Of a DNA stretch of 64,000 bases, positions 1-11,214 are shown in pieces (the stretch's first letter is position 1; each line of letters begins with the position of its first letter). Position numbers and translations under genes: made by a program. Source of the stretch: Sebastes aleutianus (taxonomy: Eukaryota; Chordata; Actinopteri; Perciformes; Sebastidae); contig CAKAKS010000062.1 in assembly GCA_916700875.1 (NCBI GenBank), forward strand, positions 3,001,373 through 3,065,372, given 5' to 3'. Below the pieces are notes generated by a model. The model was not told the origin of the DNA. It saw only the letters and a program-made list of their open reading frames with translations, and searched no databases.

Positions 1-95
1 GTGTCGCGGTATATACCGGTTTTGCGGTAATCGTAGTATTAAAAAACATGAAAATAGTAATATCGTGTAAATAATCCAGCCACAATATATCGTGT

Positions 96-779
96 TTAAA
101 GGTCCCATGTTGTAAAAAGTGAGATTTTCAGGTCTTTTACATTATAAAGCAGGTTCAAGTGCTTTATAAATACTGTTAAACTATCAAAATGCTCAATATA
201 CGGAGAAATACTCACAGCCCTTATTCAGAAATTGCGCATTTGAAACAAGCTGTCAGGATTTCTGCCATTTGTGATGTCACAAATATACAATGTTTAGACC
301 ATTACTCGGTTTTAAACGTAAACATTCTAAATGTGTCCCAGTGTATTTCCCTGTTGCAGTCAAGGCCTATGGAAAGGAGGCTGGATCACGGGCGGACATC
401 GGTCTTGAGGTACGGGGAATAACACATGCACAGTGTAACTGAAGCTGCGGTCGTGCGTTGCGATTGGCTCAATTTTGGCGAGTGCAGGCCAGATTTTACT
501 GCGCATGGGTTGTACCCCCGAAGATATGACGCATTGATGACGCGTGACCAAGTCTCCTTTCCATAGGCCTTGGTTGCAGTGTATGTAAATAACATCAGCT
601 GACAGGAAGTAAACATTGACCCAGAGTGTTTCAGACAGAGGGTAAATACAGGTATATTAAGGCAGACAGTATGAGGAAAATAATGTGTGTTTTTGAACAT
701 TACAGCATGTAAACATGTTCTATTAGAAACACAAAATACAAGTAAGAACCTGAAAATTAGCACGATATGGGACCTTTAA
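96..779 (+). mobile_element. TTAA-flanked MITE, copy 1 (with nested insertion)
   Basis: TTAA at 96-99 and 776-779, with ends TTAAAGGTCCCATG and ATATGGGACCTTTAA. Same family as 13 further copies in the window. It is longer than the others because a 212-bp hAT MITE sits at 361-572. The X-box segment present in sister copies is deleted here. Confidence 0.88.
361..572. mobile_element. hAT-type MITE nested in TTAA MITE copy 1
   Basis: Terminal inverted repeats are CAAGGCCTATGGAAAGGAG at the left and its exact complement at the right. The element is flanked by a perfect 8-bp target-site duplication GTTGCAGT (353-360 and 573-580). Removing the element and one duplicate restores the continuous MITE sequence seen in sister copies. 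An 8-bp duplication is the mark of the hAT superfamily. Confidence 0.9.
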
Positions 780-987
780 CAACAACGATGGCATTTAGCT
801 CTTGGTTTAGCTACTTCTCTTTTGTGTTCTTCCCGCACGCAGTAAATAAAAGCTTGTTGCAGACATGACATCATCCATGCGCCACAAACAGACTATAAAG
901 TAAACACCCCACAAGCCTTCGCGATTCTGTCAAAATGACGACGAATGAAAAATATGAAAAATACTTTATCGACCTGCTAAAAACGTA

Positions 988-1160
988 AACTCTGCAGTGT
1001 GGGAATTCTTCGGGTTGCACAAGAAGTCCTTCATGATACTGCTCCAGTGTGCAGGAAATGTGGGGCTACAGTATTAGCCAAAGGAGGGAATACTTCAAAC
1101 ATGCTGCATAGTCACCTTCACAACCATCATGCTAAACATTTCGCCACTGTAGGGCGAGTA
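988..1160 (+). pseudogene. hAT transposase N-terminal BED zinc-finger exon, broken
   Basis: One frame reads SAVWEFFGLHK. After a frameshift near 1018 another reads DTAPVCRKCG...AKGGNTSNMLHSHLHNHH. The CxxC...HxxxxH spacing and the VWxFFG and KGGNT words are typical of the BED finger that starts ZBED/hAT transposases. A GTAAGT at 1158-1163 could be the old exon donor. The frameshift and an upstream stop make it non-functional. No downstream transposase exon was recognised. Confidence 0.65.
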
Positions 1161-1254
1161 AGTTGTAACGTTAGCATAGCTATAAACATGTCAGTTGAGT
1201 TATATGAGTACAACGTTAGCATATCTTGGTTAGTGAATGACTACGTGAGCTAGC

Positions 1255-1590
1255 TGGCTAACGTTAGCTAAAGCTGGGTGGTGTTGGCTGGCTGGGACCC
1301 GTTGGTGGTGGTGGATGGTGGCTCGGTTATAGTTGAAGCCAAGCAATGCTAGCCAACTGAGACCCGCCGGATGGCTGGCATTGCTTGGCTTTGGCTGGCT
1401 GGGTCGTTCGCTATCACCGGCAAGCTCCGGCTGGCCAACACCATCCGGCTCCAACCGGCTGAGCCACCCGTCACCACCGGCAGGTCCAGGCTGGCCGGCA
1501 CTGTCTGGCTTCAACTGGCCGGAGCTGGGCGGTGTTGGCTAGCTGGGACCCAACCGGCGATAGCGAATGACTATGTTAGCTAGCTAGCTA
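1255..1590. repeat. GC-rich degenerate repeat block
   Basis: Variations of CTGGCTGGG, CCGGCTGG and GCTAGC words occur repeatedly on both strands. Near-identical sequence GTGAATGACTACGTGAGCTAGC / GCGAATGACTATGTTAGCTAGC lies at both edges (about 1232 and 1563). ORFs across it are by-products of its composition. No gene is seen from here to 3300. Confidence 0.4.
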
Positions 1591-3299
1591 ATTTACGTGC
1601 TAAGTAACGTTGGCAAACTTAATTGAGGTCTGTTCAACAAGACAGTGACAGCTGGTACTTTGCCATGTAAAATATACTGTTATCCGTTGTTTTGGAAAGA
1701 AAACAAACAAACGTTGCATCAAATAAAGTTAAAGATGTATCTTAAGTGATTGCATCATTTTTTTATTTTTTTTATGATATTGCGATAACATCGTTATCGT
1801 GATATTTCTTTGCCATGATAATCGTATTGAGAAAAAATGTACATCATGACAGCGCTAGTGTATACTTCATGTGGGTTTATCACATGCATGTGAAATGCCG
1901 TTTCACATTAGATAAACCACGTTTGCCTGGGTGAAAGTCACATGTTGAAGTGTGTTTTAAATGTGATATTACATATGAAATTGACATTTTATATGTGGAA
2001 TATCAAAAAATCACATGCGCCTGTATCATGTGAATATGTTATATGGTAAGTGTGTTTCACGTGGGATATTAAAATGAAATTGATGTTTTCATTTCATTTT
2101 ATTTGCACCTTTATAGACAAACAATGTACAGCTTTATTCTGCACTTTAGTCTTTAAAACTCTCTACCTCAGTTCTTATCCCGCTTTATATTCCATATTTG
2201 ACATTTCGTAATATCTATATCTCCTATATTTTATTATCCAGCACTATATCACTTTCTGCACTATATTCACATTTTTAATAGTGCCGTATCTCAGTTGTTA
2301 CCCTGCACTCAGGGTCTGAAATTAGCAACCGCCACCCGCTACCTGCTAAATGCGGGTTAATTGTTGGCAGCGACTGGTGAAATCATCAGGACACCCGCCA
2401 CTTTGGAAGGCAGGGAAAACATAGTGTTGGGAATAGAAACCGCAGTTGTCCGCTTTCTTGGCATCTCATGCCTCCGTGACTATCGATTCCTCTTATTGAT
2501 GCTTTCCGACAGTTATGCTGCACAATGACGCATAGGCACGCTGGATCATGTTTCAGTTTGTTTTGGACCGGAGACACAGCGGAGAGAAAAAAAGCGCTCA
2601 ACAGCATAGTGCTACTAAACCTGAAGGGACACACCCTATTTTTCCCTGATAATGCGACACTGTGAACATCAAATCAGTGTTGAAATCAACAGGAGGAGAG
2701 TTAGCAACGTTAGCTGTTAGCAGCCGGTGGGCAGCACTGTCCTGACTGGATAAATAACGGAGCTACTAATGTTAATGGAGGTGCCATTGAGTTATTATAA
2801 TGAGATGTTCACAGTCTGCTCAGCAAAATGACCATTGTGACCATGGTGTGTTCAAATGTTATCTCGTAAAATTACGTTTTTGGCGAGAAACTTGAATAAA
2901 TCCAGTTGTTTGTAGGAGATGTTTTCACAGCAAAATAAAGTTTATATTAGAGAGAGAATTATGACCTGTTTAACTTCCTAATAACTTTACAAAGATTTTT
3001 TTAATCCAAGCAAATATTTACATAATCATAATCATTTGAATTGTGTGTTTTTATGCGAATAACCACTATATATGAAAATACACATACAATACTGTACTGT
3101 GTACACTACCCTCCCCCCACGGTGTAATTCGAACACTGTATTTTACCATGCATATAATGTTTATTATGTAGGCAGGAAGTGACAAAAGTTCATTTCAGAT
3201 ATATTAATTTTTAACAGTTTCTTCATCTCCTGTTATTTTTATATCTGGTATATTTTTTTATACTCTGTACTACTTGTGTCTTTTTACTAATATGTTTTG

Positions 3300-3420
3300 T
3301 ATGGAACTGAGATGCTGGAAACTTGAATTTCCCTCAGGATCAATAAAGTTACTATCTATCTGTCTGTCTATCTATCTATCTATCTATCTATCTATCCATC
3401 TATCCATCTATCTATCTATG
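3300..3420 (+). repeat. Retrotransposon-like 3' tail with (CTAT)n microsatellite
   Basis: A run 'gaatttccctcaggatcaataaagtt' just before 3350 is followed by about 65 bp of CTAT/CTGT tetranucleotides. Fish non-LTR elements commonly end with such a sequence followed by a short tandem repeat. The body of the element is not recognisable upstream. Confidence 0.5.
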
Positions 3421-3660
3421 TCTTACATCTTATTTGTATGTGTTTCACATTTGCTAACTTCATGTACTTTTTAGGAGGGTAGTTTTCTTTTAGTCTGAAG
3501 GAAAGCCTGAATCCATCTACAAACAATTTTGCTTCAAACAAATGTGCATAGAGATCATTATTAGCAACACGCTGCATGGCGTGAACATTTTGCTTCCCAG
3601 TTATGTGGCGTGGTGTTGTTCTGTTCTGTTCTGTGCTGTGCGTCTCTCTCTCCCTCTCCA

Positions 3661-3783
3661 GGTACTGCCCCCTAGTCAGGTGGTTTCAATTAGCCCCCCA
3701 GGCCTGGAGATGAAGGAGATGAAGGACCCGGAGAGCTGCGGGTTTGTCGGCGGACCAGTGGCCGTGTTTTTGGTTAGACTCTA
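3661..3783 (+). other. Possible terminal coding exon, unassigned
   Basis: A pyrimidine-rich tract ending CTCTCCAG precedes an open stretch VLPPSQVVSISPPGLEMKEM... of 40 codons that ends in TAG at 3781-3783. It has protein-like composition, but I cannot place it in a family and no partner exon was found upstream in the window. It may be a last exon of a gene starting outside the window, or chance. Confidence 0.2.
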
Positions 3784-4039
3784 GCCAAACGCTCTGTTTC
3801 TGTCTGAGGCTTCCATCTTTATTTCAGCTGTTAATAATCGGGGAACGTGACATTCCCATTGTGATATCTCTTTGAACATTTTTAAATGTAACAGTTTCAC
3901 TTCATCATGCTTGCTTTGTTTCATATAAGTCAATCCAGGCACATGATGCTGTTGGAGGGTACAGTAACGATAGTCTGTGGCTCATCCACTTCATTAATAG
4001 CTACGAAAGCATTTTTTTTTTGTGGTTTGCATCCATCAA

Positions 4040-5033
4040 GGTCAGTGTATCTTTTAGTCATTCGATTTTCCTTTCATAAACGGATATTAAAAAACAAAAA
4101 GTGAGTGGTTATTTCATTTTCGTTTTAAAATACAAAAACAAAATTGATATACAAGACGTTTTTCTTTATTAGGGTCAAAAAGGGATGAACTAAACTTTAA
4201 AAAAAAAGGTTGATTTTCATTTTCTATTTCTAAAAACAAAAAATAAAATCACTAGAAGACAGAAACGAAAAAACACAGTTTTTTCATATTCTGCGACCGT
4301 AAGTTGCCATTTTTTTCAAAGTAAGAGTGCGTATGAGGACGGTGCTGTGTGTGAGAGGAAACAGATAACAATGGTCTCTTCCTGGTTATACTACAATTGG
4401 TTTAGATTTAAGTTTGCCCGGTACAATGGTCTTCATGGCAACGATACAATAACAATTTTTTTCAAAATAAGTATTATAGCATAACCAGGAAGAGACCATT
4501 GATGTGTGGAGACATTTTGGTGACACAATACACTTTATAACCGTGAAGTTATTGAATATTTCTCCCAATACAAATTCACCAAAATTATGCAAAAGTATAT
4601 TTGTCAAAACTAAGTTCAAATCTGTAAATATCTTTCCAACTTTACTGAAGTTTTCTTCTTCCCTGACACGTTCTTTAATTGTTTCAAAAAGCTACGTACT
4701 GATCCATGTCCATCACCTTCAGTTACACAGCAGCACCGTCCTCATACTCGCTCTTACGCAACTTCCGGTCGCAGAATATCAAAAAAAAAAACGGGTGTTT
4801 TTTCATTTCCGTCTTCTAGTGATTTTATTTTTTGTTTTTAGAAACAGAAAATGAAAATCAACCCGTTTATTTTCAGTTTAGTTCATCCCTTTTTGACCCC
4901 GATAAAGAAAAACGCCTTGTATTTCAATTTTAATTTTTGTATTTTTAAAACGAAAATCAAATAACCACTCATTTTTTGTTTTTTAATATCCGTTTGTGAA
5001 AGGAAAATCAAATGACCGAAAGATACGCTGACC
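4040..5033. mobile_element. Fold-back DNA element with about 310-bp terminal inverted repeats
   Basis: The left arm (4040-4355, starting GGTCAGTGTATCTTT) is matched in inverted orientation by the right arm (about 4729-5033, ending GATACGCTGACC), with small indels. Inside the loop a second inverted pair occurs: CAATGGTCTCTTCCTGGTTAT near 4368 and its complement near 4479. No transposase ORF is present, so it is non-autonomous. The flanks (CATCAA / CACCAA) are only a weak candidate for a target duplication, so the superfamily is not assigned. Confidence 0.8.
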
Positions 5034-6462
5034 CACCAACACCACCAGAACACTGCCTCTCTCTACACCGTTCCTTTACCCTCCTCCATCTCCTGCAACT
5101 TATCCCCCCACTCCTTCCATCATCCTCCCTCCTTCCTTAGTTACATATTGATTAGGTCGCTCACTGTGTGTGTGTGTGTGTGTATGTGTGCATACGAGCT
5201 TGGTCCTGCTGTGGTCAATGAGGTCAACATGGTGGCCAGACAGACATCCCCCACCCCCTTCGTTTTTGGTTGTTTTCCCTGCCTCCTCCTCCACCGCCTC
5301 CTGCTCTCCCTTCTCAGGGTTAGCCAGGAAGCATTGAACTCCAACGTCAGCATCCTTCATGAGCTCACCTAAAAAAGCTCAGTTGATAGCAGCTGACAGA
5401 AAATTAATGCACTGGCTTGCAATGTGTACCAGAGCATCACATCATGAGCTTGATGTCTTCATGTGGCAAGAAGCACGATATCCTATACAGTAGATATACT
5501 TTCCCTCGTTGTGTCCCAGATGAACCATTCAAATCCCAAAATTTCCCCAGCAGGAACATGGTGAAGAGTTGAGGTATCAAACCATTAGGTAGGAAGGAAA
5601 TTGCAACACCTCTACAGGCGTTCGTGCAAACAGTAAAAATGTTGCAGATGTTTCCGTGAAGACGATCAGGTGATGTCCCTTGCCTCTCTCAATCTTGTCT
5701 TGCATTTTTCAAACACCACCTGACAGTGACCGCCCTCGCTGACTCCTGCGGCCGACAGACTCGCTTGTCTGAGTGGAGGAGGGGGGCAGGATGGATGGGA
5801 GCGCAGGGGTCGATAGAGGTCAGAAGGCAAAAGATTGAGGGAGATGCACACAGAGGAAGCTTGAAAAGGATGCAACACAAAAGGGAGGCGACAGAGACGA
5901 AGCAGCGATGCCATGCATTCAGCTTTTGGCACATTTGCACTTACTTACGCATCAAAGTGTGACATAAAATAAAACTGCAGTTGATAATCCCGATGAAGCA
6001 AACAGCCATCCTCAGAGAATAAATATGTTTTGTTCGTGTTTCAAGACATTAATGCTAAATGTTGATTATATGTTGAACAGCCCGGCTGAGGTCATAATGC
6101 TTTAACCATGTCAGCAGCGTATAGCTCTGTAGGGAAGGTCAGTCGGTCTTTAATCCACCGCTGTGGTGCCAACGGAAATATCTCAACTGTGTTCAACTGC
6201 CATGACATTCTGGTCAGACGTTCATTCTCCTCTAGCGCCACCACGGGGTTGACATTTTTGTTTGTTTGTGAAATGTCTCGACAATTCTTGGATGGATCGC
6301 CATGATTATTTACTGAAGACAGTCACGTTCCGTTCAGGATTAATTGTGATATAACTATAACTCTATCATCGGGTTCAAATTTCAATTTGTTGTTTGGTTT
6401 ATGACCGAAACTAATGTAACACTCCCGTCAGCCTAAACTCTACTCTGTGTTTAGCACTAATT
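5034..6462. other. Intergenic, no gene recognised
   Basis: Holds a (GT)n microsatellite at 5166-5184 and C/T-rich stretches. Several short overlapping ORFs around 5100-5960 lack splice signals, start context or recognisable motifs and look accidental. Confidence 0.5.
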
Positions 6463-6625
6463 ACTTCTGCCAAGGACCGAGGAGGTTATGTTTTCACCGC
6501 CATTGGTTTGTTTGTTTGTTTGTCTGTTAGCAGGATTACTCCAAAAGTTTGCGATGGATTTGAATGACATTTTGTGGAGGGGTGGAGTGTAGCACAATGA
6601 ACAATCCATTAGATTTTGACATCAC
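6463..6625 (+). repeat. Dispersed repeat, copy 1 ('agcaggattactccaaaag' family)
   Basis: From 'ttctgccaaggaccgaggaggtt' to 'gaacaatccattagatttt' it closely matches 31563-31733 in this window, including TTTGTTTGTTTGTCTGTTAGCAGG. Two copies show it is a mobile repeat. It is non-coding and its class is undetermined. From 6626 to 7290 follows a GC-rich stretch without a recognised gene. Confidence 0.7.
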
Positions 6626-7289
6626 CACAGATCTTACACCGGTCAGTCCGCCTCGGGTGACAGTCGCACTGTCCCTCCCCACAGGGAGAGAGGGCACAGC
6701 GAGTCAATGGCCTCCGGGGAAGCTGTGAAGTCCGGGTGAGCGGTACTGTAAAAGCTCAATGCCGCAAGACACCTTCACCCCCAGGCTATTCTGAGCCGAA
6801 CTAGAGCCAGTCGGGGCGCATCGTGCCGAGAAGTGCCTTTCCTCGACCCACTGAACGGGGCGCCGGGTCTAAACGGTTCCTCCGCCTCACTCTCCGCCGC
6901 TCCTGAGAGGGCAGGCTTCCCAACTAGCCGGCCGTCTGTCTCCGCCGGGAGCTGCGTCAGGCAGTCTCCTCTCTTCCCGGCGAGCTGTGACCACACTTTA
7001 CAGCCCCACTGACGTGTGTTCTGTTGTCACCAACAACAACTAACAACAATCGCCATTTTCTTTTGCCCTCTGCAAATGACCACGGCAAACAGTTCAATGA
7101 CCCTTCTAATCCTATTCTATTTCTATGGATGACTCTCTCCGACCAATCAGTGATCTGCAGTGTTTTACTACAGCTGCTAGTATCGGCTCAGCTCGCTTGG
7201 AACCTCGACCGAGGTGGTACCAGAAAAAGTACCAGGGTGCAAGATACTATCCAAAACGTTTGCTAATGGAAAACCAAGAAAGAGTGAGT

Positions 7290-7500
7290 TGAGTTGATTA
7301 GAGCCAGACAAACCATTCATGCTCACACCTACCAGCAATTCAACCTAACCTGCATGTTGGACTGTGGGAGGAGGCCCGAGAACCCAGAGAAAACCCACGC
7401 TGACACGGGGAGAACATGCAGACTCCACACAGACGAGCCCAAGCCGGCCATTGGGTTCGAATCCAGAACGCTGTTACTGTGAGGCGACAGTGCCACATCA
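7290..7500 (-). repeat. SINE/L2-like conserved fragment
   Basis: The words 'ggactgtgggaggaggcccgagaaccc', 'cacggggagaacatgcagactccacacag' and 'ggttcgaatccagaacgctgttactgtgaggcgacagtgcc' are the well-known conserved block shared by vertebrate L2/SINE-type retroelements. It reads as that block's minus strand. Family assignment is from memory of the motif only. Confidence 0.6.
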
Positions 7501-7969
7501 TACAGTGGCTTATTGCTGTTTGATCATATGTACTGCTACTCACCGTTCCACATTAGTGTCTTATGGGATGTGAAATTGTGGTTCTTTAGCAACATCCAGT
7601 ACAATGAACAGCTGGGGCTGGGCTCATACATTATGTTGCACTAGAGTGCCTTCTGGTGGTTAAATCCTAGAACAGCACCAGTCCTTGAACCCAGTGCCAG
7701 TTAACTCAGCTCAATATTGAAAACCTGAAGGCCGGTCCCTGACCTGTGACTTCCTCCAGGTGACATGTGATTTTTTTTTTTAGGTAAATCAACTTCCCAG
7801 TAGGAACACTTGAATAGCCCTTATTTAAATCATTAGGTCCTAAAAGTTATAAAATGCACTAATATCCAAATCCAGTTATTTTCCTTCCTCCGTTCATGTG
7901 AATGAAACCCAGACCGAGGCTGGACCGAGGGCTGAGAGGCGCATGCTCAACAACTCAACTGACAACTCA

Positions 7970-8815
7970 ACTGCACTTTACAGGAAAGGCCAGAGCAGAC
8001 TCTAGCTGCTCAGGAGACTGAGGTCTTTTAGAGTGCAGCGGGCTCTCCTGAAGACCTTCTATGACACTGTGGTGGCATCAGCCATTTTGTATGGATCGGT
8101 CTGCTGGGGCAGCAGCATCTCGGCTGCGGACAGGAAGAGACTAGACAGAGTGATCAGGAAGGCCAGCTCTGTCCTGGGATGCCCCCCTCGACACGGTGGA
8201 GGTGGTGGGAGAGAGGAGGATGATGGCTGAGCTGTCATGCATGATGGAGAATGACTCCCACACCATGCAGGACACCATCTCAGCACTGAGCAGCTCCTTC
8301 AGCGACAGGCTGCTCCACCCGAAGTGTGTGAAGGAGCGCTATCGCAGGTCCCTCCTTCCTGCAGCTGTCAGACTCCACAACCAACACTGCTCCCTGTAGA
8401 CCACAACCAGCACTGCTCCCTGTAAACAACATACACACCAAAAAAACAGACAAGAACTGCACTATACTGTACACTGACTGTGCAATATCAATACTACTCT
8501 GGTGCAACGTAAATCATACTGCGCAATACTTCAGGTGCAATTTAATTCCAATCACTGTGCAATTTCATATGTCCAACTGTGCAATTGTGTTAATAGTCTG
8601 TTTTATTGTCAATATATTGTTCCAATTTTTAATATTCCTTCTATTAAATTGTTCAAATTTTATGTCTGTCTCTTTTGTTTTGCTTTTTGCACTGTGTTGT
8701 ATCTTGATTTTTGTTTTTACTGATGCTTCTTGTTTCTGCACTATCCCCTTTGCTGCTGTACACTGCACATTTCCCCACTGCGGGACTAATAAAGGAATTT
8801 CTTATCTTATTGATA
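7970..8815 (+). mobile_element. 5'-truncated non-LTR retrotransposon (ORF2 3' end plus 3' UTR)
   Basis: The C-terminal end of a fish LINE ORF2 is readable in two frames: FYDTVVASAILYGSVCWG and RKRLDRVIRKASSVLGCP up to about 8195, then RMMAELSCMMEND...LLHPKCVKERYRRSLLPAAVRLHNQHC ending at TAG 8397-8399. The frame change near 8190 shows it is dead. The 3' UTR runs to 'gggactaataaaggaatttcttatctta' near 8810, a typical L2/CR1/Rex-type tail. The clade within that group is not resolved. Sequence from 8816 to 9168 holds nothing recognised. Confidence 0.85.
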
Positions 8816-9168
8816 TTGCAGCTACAAATGGAGTTCACTGTAGCAGCATAAAGCATTTGGGTTATTTGAAACATGGGTGTCAGAATGAGAGTAGAAAGGC
8901 CTCTTTACACCCACAGCTACAGGAAATAGAGAAAAATGCAGCAAAAGGAAAATAGCTTACTAAATTAAGTAGAAGACAACAAGGCAGGCTGAAGGGAAGT
9001 GGGTACACCAAAAAGGTGGACAAATAGGCATCACACATTGATATCTAACTTACGTTTGCGTCTTTAAATTCCTTAAAGTTAAAGGCTGAAGGTCGGTATA
9101 AATGTTGTTGGGAGTTGTGAGACAAGTGAGATTAAACAATGGTAACATATCTGGAGATAATTGACAGA

Positions 9169-9174
9169 TTTATT
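9169..9174 (-). terminator. Candidate timm29 poly(A) signal (AATAAA)
   Basis: TTTATT on the plus strand reads AATAAA for timm29, about 330 nt after its stop codon. A variant ATTAAA at 9457-9462 lies closer, 42 nt after the stop, and could be used instead. Confidence 0.4.
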
Positions 9175-9503
9175 GACATATGGTTTATGGTATAAATGAT
9201 GTGCATTACTTTTTTGTCATACAAAAAAAAAGTTTGGAATAAATAAAAACATAGATAAGGAATTTGAAGGGCTGCTTTTACTTTGACGAGACAAAGCTGT
9301 GGATGTTTCCTCTTTCCTTATTAAACAGTACAGTAAACAGTTTGGACAGTTCATAGCTGAAAAATGTCAGCTAAAAGTGGTTTGTTGATTCCAACATGAT
9401 GCATGATGTATGAAATGAGAATAACTACCCTGGTACAGTTCTGTATCCAGCATGTTTTTAATGTCCACGCAGCCAAATACGAGCAGTGAAAGAGGATACA
9501 GAC

Positions 9504-10163
9504 TCAAGCCTGACTCTCCTGCTTTCTGTCTGCTACATGGGTCTCCTTCTCCTTCTCCTTCTCCTTCTCCTTCTCCTCCTCTTCCTCCACTGTCAGTGCT
9601 AACCAGGACTCTTTGTGCAACCTCTCGCTCCTCTCCACCTCCTGAACGCTGGGCGGCGACGTCACCTGCATGTGCGCCGGAAGGTGCTTGAACTCGTCCT
9701 CGTTCACGTCGTAGTCCTTCATCTTCGAGTCCAGCACCCACCAGCGGCCGACGAAGCCCACGTCTAGCACCCGCTGAGGGAGCTCCCTCCAGGGTACCCA
9801 CAGGTTGGAGCACTTGGCTTCGTACAGCGTCGCGTCCGGGTCGTAGTCGGCGCGGTAAACCAGAGAGAGGAGAAACAGGCTGGCGTGCTGGAGCCGGCCC
9901 TCGTTGCGAAGTTTCACTAGGCTCTGCACGTGGCCGTCGGAGGTCCCGTTGCGGATCCACGGCGACAGCAGGCCCAGCTGGTTGGAGTACTCCAGCAGGG
10001 TGGCTTCGAAAGACGAGCGGTCGGGTTTTGTGTAGAAAACAGGCCCAGGCCCCGCCCAGCAGAGAGGCGTACACGGAGGCTTTGAACGGTCGCTCCCACG
10101 AACCGACGACCACCTCCCGACAGGCCTCTTTGTAGTCAGAGAGCAGGCCACGACACCACACAA
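9504..10163 (-). CDS. timm29: Tim29, coding exon 2 (with a one-base frameshift)
   Basis: Tim29 is a subunit of the mitochondrial inner-membrane TIM22 carrier translocase. The exon follows acceptor CCCTGTAG and completes a valine codon with exon 1. The first part reads VVWCRGLLSDYKEACREVVV and then the membrane-spanning stretch ending SLLGGAWACF. The rest, in another frame, reads YTKPDRSSFEATLLEYSNQL, SPWIRNGTSDGHV, VLDVGFVGRWWVLDSKMKDY, NEDEFKHLPAHMQV and ends at 9504. DVGFVGRWWVL and DEF.HLPAH are strongly conserved in Tim29. The two parts are joined only if one base near 10035 is ignored (TGTTTTC-TAC on the minus strand). Ignoring it gives 259 aa with exon 1, the usual length of about 260. 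The C-terminus carries an acidic/basic EK repeat encoded by a (GAGAAG)n tract at 9541-9590. The frameshift may be a sequencing error, an allele or a true lesion. Confidence 0.9.
   Translation of the reverse strand: MCGVVACSLTTKRPVGRWSSVRGSDRSKPPCTPLCWAGPGPVFYTKPDRSSFEATLLEYSNQLGLLSPWIRNGTSDGHVQSLVKLRNEGRLQHASLFLLSLVYRADYDPDATLYEAKCSNLWVPWRELPQRVLDVGFVGRWWVLDSKMKDYDVNEDEFKHLPAHMQVTSPPSVQEVERSERLHKESWLALTVEEEEEKEKEKEKEKETHVADRKQESQA
9541..9595 (-). repeat. (GAGAAG)n coding microsatellite in timm29
   Basis: Tandem CTCCTT/CCTTCT units on the plus strand encode EEEEEKEKEKEKEKE near the Tim29 C-terminus. The unit length is a multiple of three, so length changes would keep frame. Confidence 0.85.
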
Positions 10164-11214
10164 CTACAGGGAGACGGAAGGATGAAGCACAAGAAAGTTC
10201 ACTGAGTGCTGCCTGGTGTCCCAAACACACACGCACGCACGTTATATTAAAAATATAATAAACCAACTTCTATTCAAGTTAAATGAACAGTGGTTTAACC
10301 TGCTGCTTCTGTCCTCATTTTCAATATAAACAGTAGATCAATAATACAGAGATCAACAGCTGATAGTGATCAAACAACTTGGGACAGAATCATTCCTCTA
10401 CAAACGTTGTTTAAATAATCTGCTGATAGTAATCAAGTAGTCCACCTACAGGGTTCATTTGAGCTCTTTTCATGCATGAAAACATACGGAAAAACATTTT
10501 AAAACTACGTTAGACTAACGTTAGTTGAATTTCTGTTTTGTTTTTACTTTACTCCCGTGATAATTTGCCTTGGATAATATTAGGTAGTTGACAAATATGT
10601 AATAAAAATGTTTTGTTTTTTTTGTAAAACAGCATGTTTGATGTTTATGTAGTGTGATATTGGATATTTGAGAATCTTAAATAATATGCTAATAGCAAGA
10701 TTAATCTTCATTGTGTGATATTTACAGCTGATTTCAGTGTTGAGGAGCTCACCAGAGCAACCAGCTGCTGTAGGGGTTAGGAATAAAACCCCAACCACTT
10801 GTCTTAGAAGGAGAACATGGTTGATTCATGACCCAACAGGAAAATAATTACTTTTCTCACACTCGTTGGACCTATACACACACCTTTTAACAATGACCTC
10901 TAAATGGGTAGCATTTCTATACTGTAATGTACACATTCTGATAAAAGCCCTAGCTTTTACTTCTCTAAAAATCCATACTAATTCAACATAGTAATAACAT
11001 GATGGTTTTGATTAACCGCCCTGGCAAAAACCCAGTTTCTCTGTCCTATTTAATGTTTCCTGGAAAATCTCCCAGGAAGTGCATGGCATCCAAAGCAGCC
11101 AGCACCCAAACTGGGCAGCACAGGATCCTTCCTCCTGTCTGATGGGGGAGCTGACATGAACGGAAGTGACCTCACTGCTCAGGGACAAAAACAGGACCGC
11201 TGGTTTCTCTAAGA

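Larger units (their letters stand above)
1..1845 (+). mobile_element. Degenerate hAT transposon region, left end outside the window
   Basis: A BED-type zinc-finger coding relic (988-1160), T/A-rich end-like sequence at 1740-1840 (repeated 'gatat/gcgata' words) and similar sequence at 1-95 suggest one old hAT element. A TTAA MITE (96-779) and a GC-rich repeat (1255-1590) lie inside it. The outer ends are not clearly defined, so the limits are approximate. Confidence 0.45.

Noticed and set aside
5100..5372. Overlapping ORFs with His/Thr repeats
   Set aside because: Translation of a (GT)n/(CA)n microsatellite and C/T-rich sequence; three overlapping frames on both strands.
6640..7010. GC-rich block considered as rRNA-derived or an exon
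   Set aside because: No stretch matched rRNA sequence that I can recall and no splice sites frame the 73-codon ORF.
9367..10266. 299-codon ORF as a separate protein
   Set aside because: Only its first third is the Tim29 sequence; the rest is the wrong frame of timm29 exon 2, and the upstream part is intron.
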